Program-made: the position numbers and the translations under genes
In this document: positions 1 through 6,707 of the stretch, one piece after another
How the letters are laid out: each line of letters starts with the position of its first letter
How positions within the stretch are numbered: position 1 is the first letter of the stretch
From: Gammaproteobacteria bacterium
GTDB lineage: Bacteria > Pseudomonadota > Gammaproteobacteria > Pseudomonadales > Oleiphilaceae
NCBI GenBank assembly: GCA_029268325.1
Contig: JAJUGC010000045.1
Location: 1 to 10,126, forward strand
Reading direction: 5' to 3'
DNA length: 10,126 nucleotides
Notes under the pieces: generated by a model
Told to the model about the DNA's origin: nothing
What the model saw: the letters and a program-made list of their open reading frames with translations, nothing else
The model's database searches: none

Positions 1-411
1 CTGAATGTCGGGATGATTCAGTTCAGGCTGGGGCGCGAGACGCTGCCTGGCCCGTTCCTCCCGGTATAGGACATAGGCGCGGGCGATCTTCTGGAAGCCC
101 TGGCGCATTAGCCCCAGCTCCACTAAGTCCTGGATTTCTTCGATATGAATGGTGCCACCCTCGGGAAAGCGCCGTTGCAGGCGGGCGGTAATATCGTCGG
201 CGAGGCTTTGGGCGGCATCGTGGACCCGGGCGGAGCCGGACGCCTGCTGCCCTTCCACCGCCAGAAAGGCCTTGGTGATGGCGATGGCAATCTTGCGAGG
301 GGTATAGGCCACGGCCTGACCGGTCCGCTTGATCACCTGGAGTTGCGCCGAAGCGCCGGAATCGGAAGAAGTGCCCTGGGAAGACGGGCGGGTTACATGA
401 CTGCTAAGCAT
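1..411 (-). CDS. nrdA: Ribonucleoside-diphosphate reductase class Ia, alpha subunit, N-terminal part (runs off left edge)
   Basis: These are the first 137 codons of the large subunit of the aerobic, B12-independent ribonucleotide reductase, which makes dNDPs from NDPs in the cytoplasm together with the NrdB radical subunit. After a low-complexity Ser/Gln-rich head (about residues 1-22) comes an ATP-cone allosteric domain (about 24-116), recognisable from LQVIKRTG, the KIAIAITKAFLAVEG segment, GGTIHIEEIQD and QKIARAYVLYREERA. This layout is that of the Pseudomonas-type NrdA, where the cone binds ATP/dATP and sets overall activity. The catalytic barrel lies outside the window. The ATG at 411 is preceded at 7 nt by AGGA (419-422), and no better in-frame start is seen upstream. 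A cobalamin riboswitch and its own promoter lie in the leader. Identification rests on recalled family sequence, not on a search. Confidence 0.9.
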   Translation of the reverse strand, partial: MLSSHVTRPSSQGTSSDSGASAQLQVIKRTGQAVAYTPRKIAIAITKAFLAVEGQQASGSARVHDAAQSLADDITARLQRRFPEGGTIHIEEIQDLVELGLMRQGFQKIARAYVLYREERARQRLAPQPELNHPDIQ

Positions 412-563
412 GGCAATGTCCTGTTCGCGTTGGCTTGATACCTTCGCGACTCAGGTCTTTGACCATGAAAAAGCACAGGTCCGCCGAGAACGGGCGGACG
501 CCAGGAAATGCTCTTTCATTACCCCAAATCGCGAAGGCATGAACTCCCTCAGCCAGGCTGAGG
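412..563 (-). promoter_or_regulatory. nrdA leader downstream of the aptamer: probable riboswitch expression platform
   Basis: The 152 nt between the B12 aptamer and the nrdA start are rich in inverted repeats. On the minus strand they are: CCTCAGCC/GGCTGAGG (547-563) abutting aptamer stem P1; CCTTCGCGA (537-529) able to pair with TCGCGAAGG (449-441); a GTCCGCC/GGCGGAC hairpin (499-493/485-479); and AAAGAGCA (516-509) able to pair with TGCTTTTT (475-468). The hairpin plus T5 could act as an intrinsic terminator. The segment TTCGCG (535-530) could alternatively pair with CGCGAA (429-424), which lies directly upstream of the Shine-Dalgarno AGGA (419-422), so a ribosome-access switch is also possible. 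The repeats are seen directly; which fold is used is inference. Confidence 0.6.
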
Positions 564-760
564 ACTTTGGCAGGTCTTCGGACTTGGGGGCTGGGGTCAT
601 CCAGTGATGACCGGGCCTAGGGCGACGGCTTCCCATTTGCCATGCAAACAGTGCCTGAGCTGGAGCTCCTGTCGCCTTCGTTCCCCCTTACCGCTGCGCG
701 TCAGTTCCGGACTCTCACCGGATTCCCTGAGCACCACAAGATGTGGGCTTTAACCAAAGT
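564..760 (-). promoter_or_regulatory. Cobalamin (adenosylcobalamin/B12) riboswitch aptamer
   Basis: Read on the minus strand, the segment has the ordered hallmarks of the cobalamin riboswitch. A closing stem P1 is formed by ACTTTGG (760-754) and CCAAAGT (570-564). Then come GGTGC and GGGAATCCGGTGAGAGTCCGG, the core GCGCAGCGGTAAGG, and finally the B12 box AAGTCCGAAGACCTGCC (585-569), close to the family consensus. The length of about 197 nt is normal. It lies entirely within the leader of nrdA. Known members usually reduce expression when cobalamin binds, and comparative genomics has described them in front of B12-independent isozymes (metE, nrdAB, nrdDG) in genomes that also have the B12-dependent version. 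The aptamer call is firm; the regulatory sign is inferred. Confidence 0.93.
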
Positions 761-766
761 ACGGAA

Positions 767-795
767 ACTATATATGGAATGAGGGTGACTGGCAA
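767..795 (-). promoter_or_regulatory. Sigma70-type promoter for the riboswitch-nrdA transcript
   Basis: On the minus strand TTGCCA (795-790) and TATAGT (772-767) are separated by exactly 17 bp. Initiation about 7 nt downstream would start the RNA around 760, just where aptamer stem P1 begins, which supports this placement. The promoter sits between the aptamer and the stop codon of the upstream hydrolase gene (824), so nrdA has its own transcription unit. Confidence 0.75.
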
Positions 796-823
796 GCTAC
801 CAGCTGGGGTGGAGTGTTAGGGC

Positions 824-1813
824 CTAGGGCGCCTCCGGCGTTGTTAACTGCACCGGCACTGCGAGGGGCATCAGCCTGATCGCCACGCCATCTGTTTGCG
901 CGAGTTCCATAAGCTGGGTCATGGAAGCTTCCATATCGTCCAGCAGGTAGGGCAGAGCCTGTAGCGGTTGATCCAGGGGACGGCTGAAATCATCCCAGTG
1001 AATGGGAATCACTAGTTGCGCGGCTGTGGCCTGAACCGTTTCTTTCCAGTAGCTGCGGATGAAGTCTCCAGGCTGTTTGCCCAGCAGGCCAATGCTCAGG
1101 AATACCACATCGGCCTGTACCTCCTGAAACAGGCCCGGGACATAGTGGGCGCTGGGCACAATCAGAATGCGTCCCTGGGGATGGTTCAGAAGAAAGCTGT
1201 AGTTCTCACCCAGCCGGTAATCGGCAAGCCGGGCAGGCGGCGTGAGGGGCTGGTCGATGGTGCCGGGTGTGACCGGGTCCGGTGAGTGGGGTGTTTCGAA
1301 GATCCGGATCTCGAACTGGCCCAGATTCAATATATCGCCATGTTGGATCACCCGAATCTGATCCTCGCCAAGCCCGCCCCCTCGTCCGATATTAGCGGTG
1401 GATTCCGAGCCCATCAGCCGGGCGCCTAATGTTCCGGCCACAACGGCGGAGTCCATGGCATGGTCGTGGTGGGAGTGGGCGACGAATAGTGCATCGGCCT
1501 TATCTACCTGACCTAGGGCCAGAGCGGCGTCGATGCGCGCCAGATCCGGGCTCAAAGGCATGAAGAGCAGGCTCAGCCAGCTTGGGCGGGAGAAAAAGCC
1601 ATCAATCATGACGGTTGTTTCGCCATCGCCAATGGTCAGGGTGGAGACTCCGAACCATTGGGCCTGCAGGCCGGAGTCCTGCTCTGAAGCTGGCAAGGTA
1701 AGTTCTGTATAAGGCGTCAAGGGTGGGGAAGAGAAGAGTTCAATGGCCAATAAAATCACAGTGGCCAGCACAATGATTGTCGCTAAAAGCCCGATACGGA
1801 CGGTGCGCCTCAT
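824..1813 (-). CDS. Membrane-anchored MBL-fold metallo-hydrolase
   Basis: This 329-residue protein has the metallo-beta-lactamase fold of the UlaG/ZnDBP-like branch. The metal motif HSHHDH is at residues 113-118 (H113, H115, D117, H118). Further candidate metal ligands are H176 (in ETPHSPDP), H223 (in SAHYVPG) and H272 (in IPIHWDD). Residues about 7-27 form one hydrophobic segment after an Arg-rich start (MRRTVR), so the enzyme is probably anchored in the inner membrane with the catalytic domain outside. The substrate cannot be told from sequence; members of this branch include lactonases, phosphodiesterases and N-acyl-phosphatidylethanolamine hydrolases. The start is supported by GGAG about 6 nt upstream. 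It is separated from the acyltransferase gene by 118 bp that include a terminator, so it is probably transcribed alone. Confidence 0.85.
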   Translation of the reverse strand: MRRTVRIGLLATIIVLATVILLAIELFSSPPLTPYTELTLPASEQDSGLQAQWFGVSTLTIGDGETTVMIDGFFSRPSWLSLLFMPLSPDLARIDAALALGQVDKADALFVAHSHHDHAMDSAVVAGTLGARLMGSESTANIGRGGGLGEDQIRVIQHGDILNLGQFEIRIFETPHSPDPVTPGTIDQPLTPPARLADYRLGENYSFLLNHPQGRILIVPSAHYVPGLFQEVQADVVFLSIGLLGKQPGDFIRSYWKETVQATAAQLVIPIHWDDFSRPLDQPLQALPYLLDDMEASMTQLMELAQTDGVAIRLMPLAVPVQLTTPEAP

Positions 1814-1887
1814 GTCAGCTCCAGAGTCCAGGGAACGTTTCTTCCATCCTAGTCAACATTGGCCCGACCGTTTGTGAATCTGTCGCT

Positions 1888-1925
1888 AAAAATCCTATAT
1901 CCCCTCCGGGAGAGGCCCGGAGGGG
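1888..1925 (-). terminator. Intrinsic terminator of the TetR-acyltransferase operon
   Basis: A perfect 10-bp GC-rich stem (CCCCTCCGGG and its complement, 1925-1916/1910-1901) with a 5-nt loop starts about 6 nt after the stop codon of the acyltransferase gene. A run of five T (1892-1888) follows, but only after about 8 nt of mixed sequence, so the stem is strong and the U-tract is imperfectly placed. Confidence 0.65.
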
Positions 1926-1931
1926 GCGGAG

Positions 1932-3821
1932 TTAAAGCTTGTCTCCTCGCAGGCCGGCGACTTCAGTTTCTAAGGCGGCAGCGGTGACCCTTTCCGGCTG
2001 CCAGGCCGGGCCGGCCAGGATATTCACCCGAGACCAGAACCGGCGCGGTAGCTTGCTAAGCGCACCCCCATTGGCGTGGCTGAAGTAGGAGCCCCAGAGA
2101 CCTTGCAGGGCCATGGGGATCACCGGGACCGGGTCACGTTCGATGATCTTTTCGATACCGGCGCGGAAGGGGTTGAGCTGGCCATCCCGGGTCAGTTTGC
2201 CTTCGGGAAAGATACAGATGAGGTTGCCATCCCGCAGCTCTTGGCTGATTTTCTCGAACGCCTCATGGTAGGTCTTGGGGTCTTTTTTCTCAGGCGCGAT
2301 CGGGATGGTGCGCGCTGCCTTGAAAAAGGCTTTCAGGCCCGGAGTTTCCGAAATGGCTTTGTCCATCACAAAGCGGATCGGTCGACGGCTGGCACCTGCC
2401 AGCAGCATGGCGTCCACGTAGCTCACATGGTTGCAGACCAACACTGCAGGGCCTTCTTCCGGGATATGTTCCAGTCCCTCTTGGCTGACCCGGTACAGGG
2501 TGCGGCTGAGCAGCCAGATGACAAAGCGCAGGGTAAATTCCGGCACCTGCCGATAGACATAGCCCGCCACAAAGATATTGAGGATCGCCAGCACCAGGAA
2601 ATATTCGGGAATGCTGAGCTTGGCCACCACCAGCAGCAAGGCTGCAAAGGCCGCCGCAATCACCATGAACAGGGCATTGAGGATATTGTTGGCGGCAATC
2701 ACCTGGGCCCGCTCTTTCTCATCACTGCGGGTTTGTACCATGGCATACAGGGGCACGATAAACAGACCGCCGAACAGACCGATCAAGAGCAGGTCAATGA
2801 GCACGCGCCAGTTCTCAGAGGACGCCAGGAAAGCCCAGGCTGTGGCCGGTTCACTCCCGGCTGCGACGGCGGGACTCGCGAAATAAAGGTCAATTCCAAA
2901 CAGGCTGAGACCCAGAGAGCCGATGGGCACAATGCCCAGCTCGATCCGGCGACCGGACAGACGTTCACACAGCAGAGAGCCCGCGCCAATACCCACGGAG
3001 AATACCGTCAGCAGCAGGGTGACCACCTGGGGCCCGCCAGCCAGCACATCCTTGGCGAAATTGTTGAACTGGGTCAGGTAGCTGGCTCCCAGGAACCAGA
3101 ACCAGCTAATGGCCAGGATCGACAGCAGCACCGGACGGTTTTTCTTGAGGGAGGCGACGGTGTGGACGATTTCGGTGACCGGGTTCCAGTTGATGGGAAG
3201 AGCCGGGTCCGGCGCTTCGGCTTTAGGGATGCCCCGGCTGGCCCAATAGCCCAGCAAGGCACAGAGGATAACGGCTCCCGCAATCAAATAGGTGCCCGCC
3301 GGCAATTCGAACAGGATGCCACTGAGGATGGTGCCCACCAGGATCGCCAGGAAAGTACCCATCTCCACCAGCGCGTTGCCGCCCACCAGCTCTTCTGATT
3401 TCAGGTGTTGGGGCAGAATGGCGTATTTGGCGGGCCCGAAGAAGGCGGATTGGGTGCCCATGGCAAACAGCAGCAACATCATCAGCCAGACGGACCCGGC
3501 CAGGAAGGCGGCAGCGCCCAACAGCATAATCAGGATCTCGGCCAGCTTGATCCGGCGAATCAGCCAGGATTTCTCGAATTTATCGGCCAGTTGCCCGGCC
3601 ATTGGGGAAAACAGGAAAAACGGCAGGATGAACAGGCCGGCGGCCAGGTTCACCAGCAGGTCACTGTTGAGTTCTCCCGATTGCTGGGAGGCCACGAAGG
3701 TGACATACAACAGCAGGCCGGTCTTGTAGAGGTTGTCGTTGAAGGCACCAAGCGCCTGGGTGAAGAAGAAGGGGCGAAACCGGCGGGTGCGAAACAAGCG
3801 AAACTGGCTATGGTTTTCCAT
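1932..3821 (-). CDS. Fused MFS lysophospholipid transporter (LplT-like) and PlsC-type acyltransferase
   Basis: This 629-residue inner-membrane protein has two parts. Residues about 15-425 are an MFS permease of the LplT type, with the early AFNDNLYKT motif, AGQLADKF in the first loop, and many hydrophobic helices. Residues about 440-615 are a 1-acyl-glycerol-phosphate acyltransferase domain: catalytic H465-x4-D470 (NHVSYVD), FPEGKLTRDG at 538-547, and VPVIPMALQGLWG near 565-577. In E. coli LplT flips lysophospholipid inward and Aas reacylates it. Here transport and acylation are joined, but the acyl-ACP synthetase domain of Aas is absent and the protein ends normally just before a terminator. 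Likely role: recycling lysophospholipid or remodelling membranes, using acyl donors made elsewhere. AAGGAAG precedes the ATG and overlaps the stop of the TetR gene, 10 bp away, so the two form an operon. Confidence 0.9.
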   Translation of the reverse strand: MENHSQFRLFRTRRFRPFFFTQALGAFNDNLYKTGLLLYVTFVASQQSGELNSDLLVNLAAGLFILPFFLFSPMAGQLADKFEKSWLIRRIKLAEILIMLLGAAAFLAGSVWLMMLLLFAMGTQSAFFGPAKYAILPQHLKSEELVGGNALVEMGTFLAILVGTILSGILFELPAGTYLIAGAVILCALLGYWASRGIPKAEAPDPALPINWNPVTEIVHTVASLKKNRPVLLSILAISWFWFLGASYLTQFNNFAKDVLAGGPQVVTLLLTVFSVGIGAGSLLCERLSGRRIELGIVPIGSLGLSLFGIDLYFASPAVAAGSEPATAWAFLASSENWRVLIDLLLIGLFGGLFIVPLYAMVQTRSDEKERAQVIAANNILNALFMVIAAAFAALLLVVAKLSIPEYFLVLAILNIFVAGYVYRQVPEFTLRFVIWLLSRTLYRVSQEGLEHIPEEGPAVLVCNHVSYVDAMLLAGASRRPIRFVMDKAISETPGLKAFFKAARTIPIAPEKKDPKTYHEAFEKISQELRDGNLICIFPEGKLTRDGQLNPFRAGIEKIIERDPVPVIPMALQGLWGSYFSHANGGALSKLPRRFWSRVNILAGPAWQPERVTAAALETEVAGLRGDKL

Positions 3822-3831
3822 GGTCTCTTCC

Positions 3832-4440
3832 TTAAGCCTGGGAGGCTGTCCAACTTTGCAGGTAATTGTTGATTAGGGAGTCAATCAGGTCGCTGCCCTG
3901 GATGTCGGGCTCCGCGAACAGCTTTTCATCCACACAGAGCACGGTGATGCCATGCACACCGCCCCACAGGACTCGGGTGGCGGTTTGGAGTTGTTTGTCC
4001 GTGGCTCCTGGTTTGAGTTCGCCAAGCAGCCGTTCCAGCAGGGTAAACAGGTTTTGAATCCGCTGGTTGTGCCACTCGGGCAAGGGTTCCTGGGGGCCCA
4101 ACTTGTGTTCGAAGATCAGTCGCCAGCGGTTACGATGGGTGAGGGCAAAATCCAGATAAGCCTGGGCAATCTGGTGAAGGGCCCGGGCGGGTTCGGGTTT
4201 GTTTTCCAGAGTCTGGTTGAGGTGGGCAGCCAGTTCATCCAGGGTTTCCGCATTCACCCGCAGTAACAGGTAGTTCCAGCTTCCAAACGAATGCACCAAA
4301 GCACCCGCTGAATAACCGGCCCGTCTGGCCACTTCTCGCAGGCTAATTTGTGAAACCGGTAACTCTTCCAACATTGCACAGGTTTGAGCAAGTACGCGCT
4401 CCTGAAGCTCTTGGGGGGAGCTGTCCGATCGCCGAGCCAT
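3832..4440 (-). CDS. TetR/AcrR-family transcriptional regulator
   Basis: This 202-residue protein has an N-terminal helix-turn-helix at about residues 28-55 (ISLREVARRAGYSAGALVHSF), the usual TetR layout and length. The C-terminal part carries WGGVHG at 159-164, as in the WHG-type ligand domains of this family; the ligand is unknown. AAGGA lies about 9 nt before the ATG at 4440. The gene is first in a two-gene unit with the lysophospholipid transporter/acyltransferase, only 10 bp downstream. Three palindromes in its promoter suggest that it represses its own operon. A fatty-acyl or lysolipid ligand would fit the partner gene, but that is inference. Confidence 0.9.
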   Translation of the reverse strand: MARRSDSSPQELQERVLAQTCAMLEELPVSQISLREVARRAGYSAGALVHSFGSWNYLLLRVNAETLDELAAHLNQTLENKPEPARALHQIAQAYLDFALTHRNRWRLIFEHKLGPQEPLPEWHNQRIQNLFTLLERLLGELKPGATDKQLQTATRVLWGGVHGITVLCVDEKLFAEPDIQGSDLIDSLINNYLQSWTASQA

Positions 4441-4453
4441 GATTTTTATTCCT

Positions 4454-4506
4454 TTAAACGCTGTTTAATTGTTCGCAACAATAAAACGCTGTTTAATTAA
4501 AGTCAA
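4454..4506 (-). promoter_or_regulatory. TetR-operon promoter with three tandem 15-bp palindromic operators
   Basis: On the minus strand TTGACT (4506-4501) and TATTGT (4483-4478) are 17 bp apart, a good sigma70 promoter. Three adjacent palindromes of the same 6-3-6 design lie here: TTAAAC-GCT-GTTTAA (4454-4468), ATTGTT-CGC-AACAAT (4468-4482), and TAAAAC-GCT-GTTTAA (4482-4496, one mismatch). The outer two share an identical 15-base word (4456-4470 and 4484-4498), 28 bp apart. One fills the -35/-10 spacer, one covers most of the -10 and the start, and one lies in the early transcript next to the ribosome binding site. This is a typical autorepression layout. Binding by the adjacent TetR protein is inferred. 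Confidence 0.75.
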
Positions 4507-4854
4507 GTGGCTGCTAACCAGAAGACGGGCGGTCTTTTTATGGCGCTGAACCTTAGGAGGAGAGTGCCTTGTGGGGGAGGGGGCGGCATTTCAGGAAGTC
4601 GAGGATAAAGGGAGATTGTGTGGCGCCGGCTCAGGGGATGGCGGGTAAAACATCCCGCTTGGGAATCAATAAATAAAACAGGTTTTCATCGATTTAACAG
4701 GCTTTTAGTTCAAAAATTTTTGACGTTCGGCGGAGGAGGGAGAGCCTATCATTAGAGTCCGGTGGATGAGCTGCAGAAGCAGCAGTACGACTGGGCGCTT
4801 GTTTCACCGCAGGCTGTGGCTCACCCGAACTTCATCACCATGGAGGGATGAGCC
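4507..4854. other. Intergenic region between divergent TetR operon and FAD oxidoreductase
   Basis: No convincing gene is seen in these 348 bases. It holds purine-rich G tracts (4556-4585), a small hairpin with stem GCGGG/CCCGC (about 4640-4657) lacking a U-tract, and an A/T-rich stretch (4662-4722) where a plus-strand promoter might lie; no -35/-10 pair with good spacing was found. A 29-codon open frame starting at GTG 4762 and ending in TGA at 4849-4851 is in the same frame as the following gene and stops 3 nt before its ATG; it has no good ribosome binding site. Confidence 0.5.
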
Positions 4855-6316
4855 ATGGATACTCTACAACTACGAACTCTCTCCGGAAGCTCCACAACAG
4901 TAGACGCTGCTGAACTGGAAGCCTTTCGCGCCCACCTGCAAGGTGAGCTCCTGACACCCGACCAGCCGGCCTATGAAGACGCCCGCAAGATCTGGTACGC
5001 CATGATCGAACGCCGGCCGGCCGCCATTGTCCGCTGTCGCACCGTCGACGATATCGCCCATGGGGTCAATTTCGCTCGCAGCCATAACCTGTTGATCTCG
5101 GTGCGTGGCGGCGGCCATAACATTGCCGGTAATGCCCTTTGTGAGCAGGGGTTGATGATTGATCTGTCCCAAATGAAGGCCGTACAGGTTGATCCCGAAA
5201 CACAGACCGCCAAAGTGGGGCCTGGTGCCACCCTGGCGGATTTTGACCGGGAGGCTCAAAAGTATGGGCTGGCCACGCCTTTGGGAATCAACTCCACCAC
5301 GGGTGTTGCCGGTTTGACCCTGGGCGGTGGTTTTGGCTGGCTGACCCGTAAATATGGGGTCACAGTGGATAACCTGATCGGCGCCGATGTGATTACCGCC
5401 AATGGCCAGCGGGTGCATGCCAGTGAGCAGGAGAATGCGGATCTGTTCTGGGGTATTCGCGGGGGGTGGCGGCAACTTTGGCATCGTCACCAACTTCGAG
5501 TTTCGCTTGCATCCGGTCGGCCCGGAAATCACGGCGGGTCTGGTGGTGTTTCCCTTCGACCAGGCCAAATCTGTGCTCTATCAGTACCCGGCGTTGGCCG
5601 CCAGTCAGTCCGACGATACCATGGTTTGGGTCGTGTTGCGGCATGCTCCGCCCCTGCCTTTCCTACCTGCTGAATCCCATGGCCAGAAGGTGGTGGTGAT
5701 GGCGTTTTTCAGCATCGCCTCTCCCGAGGAAACCGAACGTCAGCTCAATGCCGTGCGCGCCTTGGGCCAGCCCCTGGGCGAGCATGTGGGGCCGATGCCT
5801 TATACGGCCTGGCAGCAGGCCTTTGATCCGCTACTGACACCGGGGGTTCGCAACTACTGGAAGTCCCACTTCTTCGCCTCTCTGGATGAGGGCGTGCTGG
5901 ACGTGTTCCTGGACTTCTCCTCACGCTTGCCGTCGTCTCACTGTGAAATCTTTATCGGCCAGTTGGGCGGTCAGGCGTCCCGGATTCCGTCGGGCGCTAC
6001 CGCTTATTCCCATCGGGACGCGCAATTCGGGATGAACGTTCATGGTCGCTGGGAAACCGCTGCTGAGGACACGCACTGTGTCGCCTGGTGTCGGGATCTG
6101 TTCAAGGCTACTGCGCCTTATTCCACTGGCGGCGTCTACGTGAACTTCCTATCCCAGGATGATGTGGATCGTATCCCCGCCGCCTACCGGCCGGAGGTTT
6201 GGACCCGGCTGGTGGAGCTGAAGAATAAGTGGGATCCGCAGAACTTATTCCGGATGAACCAGAATATTCAGCCCAAAGTTGTGAAGGAAAGAGCGGAAGA
6301 GGCGACTCTGGTTTAA
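4855..6316 (+). pseudogene. FAD-linked oxidoreductase (berberine-bridge/6-hydroxynicotine oxidase type), frameshifted at 5461-5466
   Basis: Two overlapping frames make one enzyme of about 486 residues. The first (from 4855) has the FAD-binding PCMH domain: RGGGHN at 84-89, where H88 corresponds to the covalent 8-alpha-histidyl FAD site of the family, then GATLADFDRE and the TTGVAGLTLGGGFGWLTRKYG stretch. No Cys is seen at the second attachment site, so single-link FAD is expected. The second frame (to 6316) resumes at GGGNFGIVTNFEFRL and ends in a complete berberine-bridge domain (YVNFLSQDDVD, KNKWDPQNLFRMNQNI). The break is a run of six G (5461-5466); five G would restore the expected GIRGGGGNFGIVTNF. 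Both sides look intact, so this is either a sequencing error or a very recent mutation. Such enzymes oxidise small alcohols, amines or sugars with O2; the substrate is unknown. GGAGG lies 8 nt before the ATG. Confidence 0.88.
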
Positions 6317-6328
6317 GTGCCAAGCGAT

Positions 6329-6357
6329 AACCCGCCTGGGGAGCCGGGCGGGTTTTT
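6329..6357 (+). terminator. Intrinsic terminator of the FAD oxidoreductase gene
   Basis: Twelve bases after the stop codon, AACCCGCC (6329-6336) pairs with GGCGGGTT at the right arm, and the stem runs directly into a run of five T (6353-6357). This is a canonical rho-independent terminator on the plus strand. Confidence 0.85.
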
Positions 6358-6452
6358 AAGCAACAGGATTGCCAATCCGTTTCTCGAGGCAGGTTTTGTA
6401 CTTGAGCCGGGCTTCTCTGGGGCAAATGAGCCCCGTAATAATTTTGCCCACC

Positions 6453-6680
6453 TCAGACTCTGCCACCATGCACACCCACAAAACGCTGCAGGATGGCCTG
6501 CAGTTCAGCCACGCTCATATCCACATGCTCCACGACACGTCCGTACAGCATGGCTGTGGGTACATTCCGTCCATTCCTTTGGTTTTGTAGTTCCTGAAGA
6601 CACACCAGAACAATCCGTTCCTTGGTGGTCAGTCCATCCCGGACATCCGGAATCTGGTCATGGTTAGGCGAGTCGTCCAT
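6453..6680 (-). CDS. Small conserved-looking protein of unknown function (75 residues)
   Basis: I do not recognise a named family. The protein is acidic at the start (MDDSPNHDQIPDVRDGL) and then has predicted helices: TTKERIVLVCLQELQNQR (about 18-35), VPTAMLYGRVVEHVDMS (about 40-56) and AELQAILQRFVG (about 58-69). No membrane segment or signal peptide is visible. The alternation resembles a small winged-helix or protein-interaction domain, but that is weak inference. It starts 27 bp after the stop of the thioesterase-like gene on the same strand and is likely co-transcribed with it. A weak AGGA lies about 10 nt before the ATG. Coding character is supported by its sensible composition and operon position. 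Confidence 0.65.
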   Translation of the reverse strand: MDDSPNHDQIPDVRDGLTTKERIVLVCLQELQNQRNGRNVPTAMLYGRVVEHVDMSVAELQAILQRFVGVHGGRV

Positions 6681-6707
6681 GGGCGGGAGATCCTGCTGTT
6701 CAGTATG

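Noticed and set aside
145..438. 97-codon frame on the plus strand at the left edge
   Set aside because: It is antisense to the ATP-cone of nrdA, whose minus-strand translation matches the family clearly.
451..636. 61-codon frame on the minus strand in the nrdA leader
   Set aside because: It coincides with the B12 box and expression platform of the riboswitch, which explains the sequence better than a protein.
2076..3398. 440-codon open frame on the plus strand
   Set aside because: It lies wholly antisense to the well-supported transporter/acyltransferase gene, is rich in Gln, His, Asp and Gly as expected for a shadow frame in GC-rich DNA, and shows no recognisable domain.
4640..4657. GCGGG/CCCGC hairpin in the intergenic region
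   Set aside because: It is a five-base-pair stem without a U-tract or an adjacent gene end; it could arise by chance.
4870..5568. 232-codon frame on the minus strand
   Set aside because: It is antisense to the FAD-binding domain of the oxidoreductase and has no recognisable features.
6418..6439. GGGGC/GCCCC hairpin near the end of the 75-residue gene
   Set aside because: The stem is short and no U-tract follows on the minus strand, so it cannot be called a terminator with confidence.
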